Shown here: piece by piece, positions 22,469 through 30,307 of the stretch
How positions within the stretch are numbered: position 1 is the stretch's first letter
Layout of the letters: every line of letters begins with the position of its first letter
Source of the DNA: Labedaea rhizosphaerae
GTDB taxonomy: Bacteria > Actinomycetota > Actinomycetes > Mycobacteriales > Pseudonocardiaceae
Length of the DNA: 64,000 nt
Assembly (NCBI RefSeq): GCF_004362825.1
Contig: NZ_SNXZ01000002.1
Coordinates: 1,421,365-1,485,364, forward strand
Reading direction: 5' to 3'
The notes under the pieces: model-generated
The model's database searches: none
What the model was told of the DNA's origin: nothing
What the model saw: only the letters and a program-made list of their open reading frames with translations
Program-made: the position numbers and the translations under genes

Positions 22469-23905
22469 TTACGAGGCGAACTGACCCTCGGCAACCGGCT
22501 CCCGCGACTCGGCTACCCGCCGGCGCGGCAACAACACGCACGCGGCCAACGCCAGCGCGAACAGCCCGAGCCCCAGGTAGAGGCTGTTCCTGGTCGCCTC
22601 GACGATGTCCCCACCACCAGTGAGCGTGCCGAAGAACACGGTCCCGATCGTCGCCGGACCGGCCGCCATCCCGAGCTGGATCACCGTGTTCACCACGCCG
22701 GAGGCCGCACCGGCATCGGCCGCGCCCGCCCCGCTCAACGTCATCAGCATCAGCGACGACGACCCCATGCCGAGCCCGGCGCCGTAGAGGATCACCGGAA
22801 CCACCAGCTGCCACGGCGTCAGCCCGGCGCCCGCGCCCGTGACCACCCAGATCATCGCCGCGCTCCCGGCGAGCAGGATCGCGAGCCCGATCATGGTCGC
22901 CACGCGGCCGAGCTTGGGGCCCATCGACATGCCCGCGCCGTTGCCCACGACGATGCCGACGGTCGCGGGCAGCATGGCCAGCGCGGTCTTCAGCGGCGAG
23001 TAGTGCAGGCCGTCCTGCAGGTGCAGGGTCAGCACGAAGAACGCGCCCATGCCGCAGTAGAAGATCAGCATCACCAGCAGCCCGACCGCCATCGCGCGGT
23101 GGCGCACCATGCCGACACGCACCAGCGGCTCCCGGCCCCGGCGTTCCCGGTTGCGTTGCAGCACAACGAAAAGCACGGCCAGCGGAAGCGCGGCCACCAA
23201 CAGCACGAACGACCACACCGGCCAACCGAGCTCACGCCCCTGCACCAACGGGACCAACGCGGCAAGCAGCGCGGCGAGCAGGACGACCAGCCCGATCGGG
23301 TCGATACCGGCCTTGACCCGGCGCCGCGGGGCGGGCATCACCAGGGCGGCGCCGACGGCCGCGACCAGCGCGATCGGCACGTTGACGAAGAAGATCGTCC
23401 GCCACTGCCAGCCGAACAGGTCGGCCTGGGTGAGCACCCCACCGAGCAACGGCCCGGCGAGCCCGCCGAGCGGGAACGTCATGCCGTAGAAGCCCATGGC
23501 CTTGCCCTGCTCGGACCGCGGGAACTCCGCGTGCAGGAACGCCAGCACCTGCGGCACCATCAACCCGGCGAAGATCCCTTGGGCGGCGCGCGCGGCCAGC
23601 AGCGTGTCGACGTTCTGCGCGAGGCCCGCCCCCAGCGACGCCACCCCGAACCCGGCCGTCCCCGCGACGAACAACGCGCGGTGCCCGAACCGGTCCCCCA
23701 GCCGCCCGCCGACGATCAGCGTGACCGCGAACGCCAGCGTGTAGGCGGTCGCCGTCCACTGCAGTGCCGCCGGCGTCGCGCCCAGGTCGTGCTGGATGGT
23801 CGGCAGCGCGATCGTCACGATCTGGTTGTCGACCATGTCCATGAAGATCGCGGTCAGCAGCAGGGCCAGCGCCGCCCACCGCCTGCGATAGGGCTCGTCC
23901 GTCAT
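22469..23905 (-). CDS. MFS drug exporter, DHA2 (EmrB/QacA) family
   Basis: 478 residues, about 14 membrane segments. Motif A appears as GGRLGDRFGHRALFVAG, motif C region as GMTFPLGGLAGPLLGGV. Exports lipophilic drugs or metabolites against protons. SD GGAAGGAG precedes ATG 23905. The gene is divergent from a TetR regulator 91 bp away, the standard arrangement for a ligand-induced exporter. It lies just upstream of, and on the same strand as, pcaI, but the operator and the SD at pcaI argue for separate control. Confidence 0.92.
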   Translation of the reverse strand: MTDEPYRRRWAALALLLTAIFMDMVDNQIVTIALPTIQHDLGATPAALQWTATAYTLAFAVTLIVGGRLGDRFGHRALFVAGTAGFGVASLGAGLAQNVDTLLAARAAQGIFAGLMVPQVLAFLHAEFPRSEQGKAMGFYGMTFPLGGLAGPLLGGVLTQADLFGWQWRTIFFVNVPIALVAAVGAALVMPAPRRRVKAGIDPIGLVVLLAALLAALVPLVQGRELGWPVWSFVLLVAALPLAVLFVVLQRNRERRGREPLVRVGMVRHRAMAVGLLVMLIFYCGMGAFFVLTLHLQDGLHYSPLKTALAMLPATVGIVVGNGAGMSMGPKLGRVATMIGLAILLAGSAAMIWVVTGAGAGLTPWQLVVPVILYGAGLGMGSSSLMLMTLSGAGAADAGAASGVVNTVIQLGMAAGPATIGTVFFGTLTGGGDIVEATRNSLYLGLGLFALALAACVLLPRRRVAESREPVAEGQFAS

Positions 23906-23965
23906 CTCTGAAACTCCTTCCCCTCATCCGTTCCGGAAGGATGTTCAACCATCGATATGTCTTTG

Positions 23966-23981
23966 TCAATAAGATGATTGA
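23966..23981. promoter_or_regulatory. Candidate TetR operator in MFS/TetR gap
   Basis: TCAAT-AAGATG-ATTGA (5-6-5 dyad) in an AT-rich island between the divergent genes. TTGTCA on its left edge could be a -35 hexamer. The operator role is inferred from position. Confidence 0.5.
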
Positions 23982-23996
23982 TTAGCTCATGGCAGG

Positions 23997-24641
23997 ATGA
24001 AGGACATGACGACCCAACGCCGCTCCCGCCGCTCCCCCGCTCCGGGCGAGCGGCAGCGCGATCCCGAGCGCACGAAGGCGCGGATCATCGAGGCGGCCAT
24101 CGAGGAGTTCTCGGCGAAGGGCTTCGCGGGCGCGCGCGTGTCGGAGATAGCGGCGAAGGCCGGCGTCAACCAGCAACTGATCGCCTACTACTTCGACGGC
24201 AAGGAAGGCCTGTACCTGGAGATCGGCCGGCGCTGGCGTGCATACGAAGCCGAAATGCTGCCCGACGACCTGGGCTTCCCGGAGATGATCAAACGCTACG
24301 TCCGCGCCAGCGTCGACAAGCGCATGGGCGGCAAGATGCTCGCCTGGGCCGGCCTGGCCGACACCGGCGAAGACCCCGACGACGCCGAAGCGAAGGAAAG
24401 CAGCGCCCGCCTCCGCCACGAAGTCGAGGCCATGCGCGAACGCCAGAAGACCGGCGACCTGGACCCCGACGTCGACCCAGCGGCGATGATGCTCATCGCC
24501 ATGAGCGCGGGCAACGCGCTCGCGGTGTACCCGCAGATCGCCCGAGCACTGTTCGGCAAGGACGGAAGCTCACCGGAACTGGTGGAGCACTACGCGAACG
24601 AACTGGCCAAGATCCTGACCGCCCTTACCCGCAAGCCCTGA
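23997..24641 (+). CDS. TetR-family transcriptional regulator
   Basis: 214 residues. HTH around 24-70 (AIEEFSAKGFAGARVSEIAAKAG, with the usual IAYYFDGKEGLY after it); the C-terminal part is a helical ligand domain. Probable repressor of the divergent exporter. Starts at 23997 or 24006 (both ATG, in frame) are possible: neither has a well-spaced ribosome site. The stop codon lies inside the stem of the downstream hairpin. Confidence 0.88.
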   Translation: MKDMTTQRRSRRSPAPGERQRDPERTKARIIEAAIEEFSAKGFAGARVSEIAAKAGVNQQLIAYYFDGKEGLYLEIGRRWRAYEAEMLPDDLGFPEMIKRYVRASVDKRMGGKMLAWAGLADTGEDPDDAEAKESSARLRHEVEAMRERQKTGDLDPDVDPAAMMLIAMSAGNALAVYPQIARALFGKDGSSPELVEHYANELAKILTALTRKP

Positions 24642-24689
24642 ATGGCCCATTCGAGACACCCAACGCCCCGAATGGGCCATTCAGGGCTT
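24633..24689 (+). terminator. Long perfect hairpin after the TetR gene
   Basis: 21-bp perfect stem: 24633-24653 with 24669-24689, loop of 15 bases, ending in CTTT. The left arm contains the tetR stop codon. The next gene ends convergently at 24751, so it can serve both directions. Confidence 0.85.
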
Positions 24690-24750
24690 TGAACCAGCCA
24701 GAGAAGCTCGGAACTCGGCAGACCAACCCAACCCACGCCGCACAGTCCGC

Positions 24751-25362
24751 TCAACGACGCCCGTCATACCCGCGGGGATCCTGCCGAGGTTGCGGCCGCG
24801 GCCGAGCCCCCGGCTGCCGAGCGGGCTGCGGCTGCCGACCAGGCTGTCGCGCTGCACCCTGCCCCTGCCGAGCCGCAGGAGGCTGCTGCCGCCCGTTGGC
24901 CGGCGGCTGCTGGCGCCCGTTCGGCGGCAACGGCTGCCGGTCTCCCGGCTGCGGCCGCATCCCGGGCTGCTGACGCGGCGCACCCGGTTGCTGACGCGGC
25001 TGACGCGCCCCCGCCGGGCGAGGCCGGCCACCGGGATCACGCGGGCCGGCCGCCGGCTGCCGGCCGGTTCCGCCGCGCGGGCGGTTGGCCGGTGGCGGCG
25101 TCTGCTGACGATCGCGGCCGGGCCGCTGCGCCCGTGCCGGGCGACCGGGCTTGCGCGGGTCCTCCCCCGGCATCGGCCGGTTGGACCACATGTCGAACAG
25201 CACCAGCATCCCGGCGATGACCAGCAGGGCGACCGCGATGATGACCAGTCCGCCGAAGATCGACATCACGGCGATACCGACCAGCGGCACGAGCGCGACC
25301 CACGACATGGGGTCGAGTCGCCCGAGCTTCTTGCGGCCGGGTCCAGCGGTGTCGCGGGGCAT
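24751..25362 (-). CDS. Two-segment membrane protein with Pro/Arg/Gln-rich tail
   Basis: 203 residues. Short cytosolic start (MPRDTAGPGRKKLGRL), two adjacent membrane segments (about 20-55), then a 145-residue low-complexity cytosolic tail made of Pro, Arg, Gln and Gly (repeats of NGRQQPP and ARQPG type). Similar proteins are common hypothetical membrane proteins in actinomycetes. The tail is probably disordered; no function is assigned. A start further upstream is possible, but ATG 25362 gives the best topology. Confidence 0.65.
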   Translation of the reverse strand: MPRDTAGPGRKKLGRLDPMSWVALVPLVGIAVMSIFGGLVIIAVALLVIAGMLVLFDMWSNRPMPGEDPRKPGRPARAQRPGRDRQQTPPPANRPRGGTGRQPAAGPRDPGGRPRPAGARQPRQQPGAPRQQPGMRPQPGDRQPLPPNGRQQPPANGRQQPPAARQGQGAARQPGRQPQPARQPGARPRPQPRQDPRGYDGRR

Positions 25363-25570
25363 GGTGTGCGCGGGGGTCCTTCCTCGGATGAGCGGGCTGC
25401 TCGAGCCATCATCCCATCGCCGGGCTCGCCGTGGGTCAGGAGCCCGGTATCCGACCGCGACACGAGTCACACCCGAGCGGTGGTGCAGTACAAAGAGGGC
25501 ATCACTGAACGTGACACACGCCGACGGTGACGCGTGGCCGACGACGTGCGACCGACCTGGGCAAACCCCA

Positions 25571-25603
25571 GCGCCGCGGGTGAATCTCGGCCACCCGCGG
25601 CGC
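25571..25603. terminator. Hairpin in the gap before the reductase gene
   Basis: GCGCCGCGGGTG (25571-25582) pairs perfectly with CACCCGCGGCGC (25592-25603), loop nine bases. The 284-base gap (25363-25646) holds no gene. The hairpin may end stray transcription or fold in the reductase leader. Confidence 0.55.
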
Positions 25604-25646
25604 CTGGCTCACGGTCCGATCCGCCCCACCGAAACGGAGAATGCCG

Positions 25647-26237
25647 ATGGCGTCCGTGATCGCGAACATGTCGATGTCCCTCGACGGCTTCGTCGCCGAC
25701 CCGTCGGACAGCGTCGACCTGCTCTTCGGCTGGTACTTCACCGGCTCGGTGCCGGTGCCGACGGCCGACGAGCGGCTGACGTTCCAGCTCTCCGACGCGA
25801 GCGCCAAGCACATGCGCAAGGTGCAGGAGTCCGTCGGGGCCGTGATCTGCGGCCGGCGCCTGTTCGACGTGGCCGGTGGCTGGGGCGGGCGGCATCCCAT
25901 GGGCGTGCCCGCGTTCGTGGTGACGCACGAGGCGCCGCGCGACTGGAACCGCCCGGACGCACCGATCACGTTCGTGACCGACGGCGTGGCGAGCGCCGTG
26001 GCGAAGGCCAAGGCGACCGCGGGCGACAAGACCGTGGCGATCGCCAGCGCCGACATCACCCGGCAGTGCCTGGACGAGGGCCTCGTCGACGCGATCCAGG
26101 TCGACCTCGTGCCGGTGCTGATGGGCGAGGGCATCCGGTTCTTCGACAAGCTCTCGAAGATGCCGGTGACCCTCGACGACCCGGACGTGGTCGCGGGCAC
26201 GGGCGTGCTGCACCTCTACTACCCGGTGCTCAAGTAG
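25647..26237 (+). CDS. Dihydrofolate reductase-family protein (RibD C-terminal type)
   Basis: 196 residues, RibD-C/DHFR-like NADPH fold: start SVIANMSMSLDGFVADP, the AVICGRRLFDVAGGW motif, and end LVPVLMGEGIRFFDKL. Such stand-alone proteins reduce pteridine- or flavin-like compounds, but the substrate is not known. ATG 25647 is seven bases after GGAG; an in-frame ATG at 25641 is less well placed. Confidence 0.88.
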   Translation: MASVIANMSMSLDGFVADPSDSVDLLFGWYFTGSVPVPTADERLTFQLSDASAKHMRKVQESVGAVICGRRLFDVAGGWGGRHPMGVPAFVVTHEAPRDWNRPDAPITFVTDGVASAVAKAKATAGDKTVAIASADITRQCLDEGLVDAIQVDLVPVLMGEGIRFFDKLSKMPVTLDDPDVVAGTGVLHLYYPVLK

Positions 26238-26267
26238 ACCGCGAGCGTTCGCCGGTACGTTGCGACG

Positions 26268-27005
26268 ATGCGCGAGCTTCCACTGGCGTTTGTGCAGGCC
26301 AGGGTCCGGTGGCTGGAGTTCCCCGGCGACGGCCGGCCGACGCTGTTCCTGCACGGGCTCGGCTGCACCGGCGCCTCGGATTTCGCGCACGTCGCGGCGC
26401 GCCTGCCCGGCCGGCGGTCGGTCCTGCTCGACCACCTCGGCTTCGGCCTTTCCGACCGGCCTGCCGATTTCGACTACCGGATCGAGTCGCACGCCCGCGT
26501 CGCGGCCGCGGTGCTCGACCACCTCGAACTGTCCGATGTGGACGTCGTGGCCCACTCGATGGGCGGCGCCATCGCCATCCTGCTCGCCGCACACCGCCCG
26601 GAACTCGTGCGCCGGCTCGTGTTGTCCGAGCCCAACCTCGACGTGGGCGGGGGCCAGTTCAGCACGCTGCTCGCCGGCCGCGACCCGGCGGGCATCGACC
26701 GGATCGTCAAGCTGACCAGCACGCCGGCGTTCGCGGCCCGGGCTCGGCTGGCCGACCCGGTGGCGCTGGTCCGCAGCGCCGAGGGCCTCGTCGCCTCGAC
26801 CGACCCGACCCCGTTCGAGCTGCTGGCCAAGCTGGTGTGCCCGGTCCGTTTCCTGGTCGGCGAGCGCAGCCTGCCCGACGCCGACGCCGAACGGGTGGCC
26901 GCGCTGGGCATCCCGGTGTCGATCGTCCCGCGAGCCGGGCACGACATGAGCATCGACAACCCGGACGACTTCACCGCCGCCGTCGCCGCCGCTTTGGTGA
27001 GTTAG
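26268..27005 (+). CDS. Alpha/beta hydrolase
   Basis: 245 residues. Oxyanion motif LFLHGLG, nucleophile Ser97 in AHSMGG, acid in the LVGERSLPDADA region and catalytic His in RAGHDMSIDN. A serine hydrolase of unknown substrate. Leaderless promoter: TACGTT (26256-26261) ends six bases before ATG 26268 and there is no ribosome site, so it is transcribed independently of the upstream reductase, which ends 30 bases earlier. Confidence 0.88.
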   Translation: MRELPLAFVQARVRWLEFPGDGRPTLFLHGLGCTGASDFAHVAARLPGRRSVLLDHLGFGLSDRPADFDYRIESHARVAAAVLDHLELSDVDVVAHSMGGAIAILLAAHRPELVRRLVLSEPNLDVGGGQFSTLLAGRDPAGIDRIVKLTSTPAFAARARLADPVALVRSAEGLVASTDPTPFELLAKLVCPVRFLVGERSLPDADAERVAALGIPVSIVPRAGHDMSIDNPDDFTAAVAAALVS

Positions 27006-27018
27006 GACCGCTCCCGGG

Positions 27019-27915
27019 TCAGGCGAGCGCGGCCGGGACCGCCGGCACCGCGGCCAGCGCCGACCCCAGCCGGTGCCCCACGGCGATCGCCACCTCGTCG
27101 CGCAAGGCGGCCAGCTTCGCCACGTCGATCCCCGTCGCGATGCCCTCGCGGTGCAACAGGTGGACCAAGTCGTCGGTGGCGATGTTGCCCGAGGCACCCG
27201 GCGCGAACGGACACCCACCGATGCCGCCCAGGGCCGCGTCAAAGCGGCGGATGCCCAACCCCAGCGCCTCCCACACGTTCGCGGCCGCCGCGCCGTAGGT
27301 GTTGTGCAGGTGCAGCCCGAGCTCCACACCGCACGCCGACCGCACCGCGGAAACGGTGCGGCGCAACCGCCCGGGGGTCGCCGCGCCGATCGTGTCGGCC
27401 AGGTGCACCAGGCCGATGCCCATCGACTGCAACCGCCGCACCACCGACACCACCCGCGAGACCGGGGTGTCGCCGTCGAACGGGCACACGAACGCCGTCG
27501 CCACCGACGCCTCCACCGCCACCCCGGCCGCCGACAACACCAACACGCAGGAAGCCAAGCGCGCCAACGCTTCCTCGGTCGGCACGCCCGCGTTCGCCGT
27601 GCTGTGCCCGTCCGAGGCCGACACGACCAACCGCACCGAGCGCGCACCGGCGGCCACCGCCAGCTCCGCCCCGCGTTCGGTGAACACCAGCGCGTGGATC
27701 GTCGCGGGCGTGCCCGCCAGCGCGGCCACGACCTCGTCCGTGTCGGCCATCCGCGGCACCCGCCGCTTCGAGACGAACGAGCCGACCTCGAGCGAGCGGA
27801 CGCCCGCGTCGACCAGGCCCCGCGCCAGCCGCAGCTTCTCGTGCGTCGGCACGGTCAACTGCTCGTCCTGCAGCCCGTCGCGCAGCACGACCTCCGTGAT
27901 GTGCACCTGGTCCAT
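27019..27915 (-). CDS. Hydroxymethylglutaryl-CoA lyase-family protein
   Basis: 298 residues, DRE-TIM metallolyase: VVLRDGLQDEQ at the N terminus (active-site DxxQ), HLHNTYGAA for the metal histidines and GGIGGCPFAPGASGNIATDD, with the Cys of the lyase signature. Cleaves HMG-CoA to acetoacetate and acetyl-CoA, or a homologue. It is the second gene of a pair with a CoA-transferase; the CoA-transferase stop is immediately followed by its ATG. Confidence 0.92.
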   Translation of the reverse strand: MDQVHITEVVLRDGLQDEQLTVPTHEKLRLARGLVDAGVRSLEVGSFVSKRRVPRMADTDEVVAALAGTPATIHALVFTERGAELAVAAGARSVRLVVSASDGHSTANAGVPTEEALARLASCVLVLSAAGVAVEASVATAFVCPFDGDTPVSRVVSVVRRLQSMGIGLVHLADTIGAATPGRLRRTVSAVRSACGVELGLHLHNTYGAAAANVWEALGLGIRRFDAALGGIGGCPFAPGASGNIATDDLVHLLHREGIATGIDVAKLAALRDEVAIAVGHRLGSALAAVPAVPAALA

Positions 27916-29145
27916 TCAGATCACGCCCTTCGTGCGCAGCTCGGCGATCGCCGGCGCGCCGTAGCCCAGCTCCGCCAGCACTTCCGCCGTGTGTTCGCCG
28001 AGGTCGGGCCCCAGCGCACGCGTCCGGCCGGGTCGGTGCGCGAGCTTCGGCACGATGCCCGGGAACGCCACCTCGCGGTGGTCCCCCGGCCCGATCCGCA
28101 CGGCGTGGCGCTCGTGCATGCCGCGCGCCGCGAAGTGCGGGTCCTTCGCGATCTCCTCGGCGGTCAGGATCGGCCCGCACGGCACGCCCGCGGCGACCAG
28201 AGCCGCCTCGGCCTCCTCCTGCGTGCGCTCGGCCGCCCACGCCGCGATCGCCGCGTCCAGCCGGGCCACGTGCCGGACCCGGCCCGCGTTGTCGGCCAGC
28301 GACGGGTCCGCGGCCAGGTCACCGCGCTCGATCACGGCCATCAACCGCCGGAAGATCGCGTCGCCGTTGCCGCTGATCACCACGTACTTGCCGTCCAGGC
28401 ACCGGTAGGTGTTGGACGGCGCGACCCCCGGCAACGACGCCCCGGACGGCGCGCGCACCACGTCGAACGCCTCGTAGTCCGGCACCAGCGACTCCATCAG
28501 CGAGTACACGGCCTCGTAGAGCGCGACATCGACATCCTCGCCGTTCTCGCCGTTCTCGCCGTTCTTGCCGTCCTTGCCGTCCTCGCACGCCCGGCTCAGC
28601 AGGCCGAGCAACGCACCGATCACCGCGTAGAGCCCGGCAACGGAGTCGGCCAGGCTGATCCCCACCCGGGTCGGCGCGCGGCCGGGCTCCCCGGTCAACG
28701 CCCGCAACCCGCCGACCGCCTCGGCCACGCCGCCAAACCCCGGCCGGTCGCGGTAGGGGCCGGTCTGGCCGTATCCCGAGATCCGGACCACGACCAGGCG
28801 CGGGTTCGCCGCACGCAGGACGTCCGGGCCGATGCCCCACTTCTCCAGCGTGCCGGGCCGGAAGTTCTCCAGCAGCACGTCCGAACGGGCGGCGAGCTTG
28901 CGCACGATGTCCTGGCCCTCGGGGGTGCGCAGGTCCGCGGTCACCGAGCGCTTGTTGCGCCCCAGCGTGCGGAAGAGCAGCGAGGTGTCCCCCGCGTGCA
29001 GCCGCCACCGGCGCAGCTCGTCGCCGCTGCCGGGCCGCTCGACCTTCACCACGTCGGCACCGAAGTCGCCGAGCAGCCTGCCCGCGGTGGGCGCCGCGAT
29101 GAAGTTGCCGAGCTCGAGCACGCGCACTCCGTCCAAAGGCCCCAT
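27916..29145 (-). CDS. CaiB/BaiF-type CoA-transferase
   Basis: 409 residues, family III CoA-transferase. N-terminal LDGVRVLELGNFIAAP, the ENFRPGTLEKWG motif, and ISGYGQTGPYRDRPGFG, which contains the catalytic Asp region. It probably activates a hydroxy-methylglutarate-like acid for the lyase encoded next. Residues about 195-212 are a (Asn/Asp)-Gly-(Glu/Lys) repeat (EDGKDGKNGENGENGED) encoded by five 9-bp tandem repeats, an unusual insertion in the middle of the fold. ATG 29145 has GGAG upstream; ATG 29178 is an alternative. Divergent iclR gene 93 bases away. Confidence 0.9.
   Translation of the reverse strand: MGPLDGVRVLELGNFIAAPTAGRLLGDFGADVVKVERPGSGDELRRWRLHAGDTSLLFRTLGRNKRSVTADLRTPEGQDIVRKLAARSDVLLENFRPGTLEKWGIGPDVLRAANPRLVVVRISGYGQTGPYRDRPGFGGVAEAVGGLRALTGEPGRAPTRVGISLADSVAGLYAVIGALLGLLSRACEDGKDGKNGENGENGEDVDVALYEAVYSLMESLVPDYEAFDVVRAPSGASLPGVAPSNTYRCLDGKYVVISGNGDAIFRRLMAVIERGDLAADPSLADNAGRVRHVARLDAAIAAWAAERTQEEAEAALVAAGVPCGPILTAEEIAKDPHFAARGMHERHAVRIGPGDHREVAFPGIVPKLAHRPGRTRALGPDLGEHTAEVLAELGYGAPAIAELRTKGVI
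28536..28580. repeat. Five 9-bp tandem repeats inside the CoA-transferase gene
   Basis: Units CCTCGCCGT, TCTCGCCGT (twice), TCTTGCCGT and CCTTGCCGT, in frame, encoding Gly-Glu/Lys-Asn/Asp triplets. The copy number could vary between strains by slippage without breaking the frame. Confidence 0.9.
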
Positions 29146-29238
29146 GACCACGCTCCAAACCACATAGTGAGTTCGCAACCCAGAATACGGGCGAGCGGGT
29201 CACGGTCAAGGTCCGAGTGGCTGACTACACTCCGGCAC

Positions 29239-30081
29239 ATGACCGAGGATCGCGGCGGCACGGCGCCGGTGCTGGTGCTGCGCAAGTTCAAGCAGATCCT
29301 CGAGTCCTTCACCATCGAGCAGCCCGAACTGACCCTGCAGCAGATCACCCGCAGCACCGGCCTGCCGGCCAGCACGTGCCAGCGGCTGGTCCACAACCTG
29401 GTGCGCGAGGGTTTCCTCGACCGGTACGACGACGTCTACCGGGTCGGGCTCGGGCTCGTGCGCTGGGCCGCCCCCGGCACGTTCGGCCTAGACCTGGTCC
29501 GGCTCACCCGCCCGGTGCTGCAGCAACTGCGCGACGACACCGGTGAGACGGCCTGCCTCTACGTGCGCGACGGCGCGTTCCGCACCGTCGTCTCGCTGGC
29601 CGAATCGCGCCACCCCGTCATCCGGCTGTTCGTGGTCGGCATGGTCATGCCCCTGCACGCGGGCTCGGCGGGCAAGGTGTTCCTCGCCTGGGACCGGCTG
29701 GCGTTGAAGGACGCGATCGGCCACGGCCTCGGCCGGTTCACCCCGCGCACGGTCACCGACATCGACCTGCTCAACGAGCAGCTCGCCCGGATCCGCGAGG
29801 ACGGCTACGCCAGCACGTTCGAGGAACGCGACCTCGGCGCCGCCTCCTTGAGCGCCCCGGTGTTCGACCGCAACGGCGACCTCGCCGCGGCCGTCGGCAT
29901 CGGCGCGCCGACCCAGCGGATGTCGCCGGCCGACGTGCCCGCGCTCGCGCCGGTCGTCATCGCCGCCGCCGAACGCGCGTCAGAACGCCTCGGTTACCGC
30001 CCCGGTACTCGCAGCAGTTCCGCCTCCCCGGATTTCCCGAATATGGTTGCTGCGCGTCGTCGGCCTGCGGATGGGCTGTGA
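29239..30081 (+). CDS. IclR-family transcriptional regulator (IclR-C)
   Basis: 280 residues: HTH LTLQQITRSTGLPASTCQRL, and the IclR domain IRLFVVGMVMPLHAGSAGKV and YASTFEERDLGAASLSAPVF. It may regulate the divergent CoA-transferase/lyase pair or the transporter-pobA genes 226 bases downstream. The C-terminal 30 residues are Ser/Arg-rich and not conserved. Leaderless promoter: TACACT (29226-29231) ends seven bases before ATG 29239. Confidence 0.88.
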   Translation: MTEDRGGTAPVLVLRKFKQILESFTIEQPELTLQQITRSTGLPASTCQRLVHNLVREGFLDRYDDVYRVGLGLVRWAAPGTFGLDLVRLTRPVLQQLRDDTGETACLYVRDGAFRTVVSLAESRHPVIRLFVVGMVMPLHAGSAGKVFLAWDRLALKDAIGHGLGRFTPRTVTDIDLLNEQLARIREDGYASTFEERDLGAASLSAPVFDRNGDLAAAVGIGAPTQRMSPADVPALAPVVIAAAERASERLGYRPGTRSSSASPDFPNMVAARRRPADGL

Positions 30082-30082
30082 C

Positions 30083-30128
30083 CGTGGCTGAGTTGCGTCC
30101 CGTTCCCCTTAGGTGCGGTTGACAGCCC
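30083..30128 (+). repeat. 46-nt element, copy B, upstream of transporter-pobA
   Basis: Second copy of the element at 479-524 (41 of 46 identical). It starts two bases after the iclR stop codon region and ends about 180 bases before the transporter ATG. A TTGACA hexamer (30119-30124) falls inside it. Confidence 0.75.
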
Positions 30129-30166
30129 ACGACGAATCGATCCTGACCCCAATCCTCCTTGTTCCC

Positions 30167-30258
30167 GCCGTAAATCACGGCAAACTGCCGCAAATCGGCC
30201 ACGGGGTTCCCGCATGCCTGGACACCCCTTGACGGCGCAACAATCACCGTCACATGAT
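30167..30258 (+). promoter_or_regulatory. Two dyads and promoter of transporter-pobA
   Basis: GCCGT-AAATC-ACGGC (30167-30181) and GCCG-CAAAT-CGGC (30187-30199) are tandem related dyads, centres about 19 bases apart. Downstream, TTGACG (30229-30234) and CATGAT (30253-30258) with 18-base spacing make the best promoter. Regulator binding at the dyads would act from just upstream of it. Confidence 0.5.
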
Positions 30259-30307
30259 GAGTCTTCGACTTACATCGTGGTGAGCTGATGTCGAGGGAGA
30301 CGAGCCG

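Noticed and set aside
27073-30081. A 1002-codon open frame on the plus strand
   Set aside because: Most of it is antisense to the HMG-CoA lyase and CoA-transferase genes and has the Arg/His/Gly/Asp-rich composition of GC-driven open frames. Only its 3' part from ATG 29239 is the real iclR gene.
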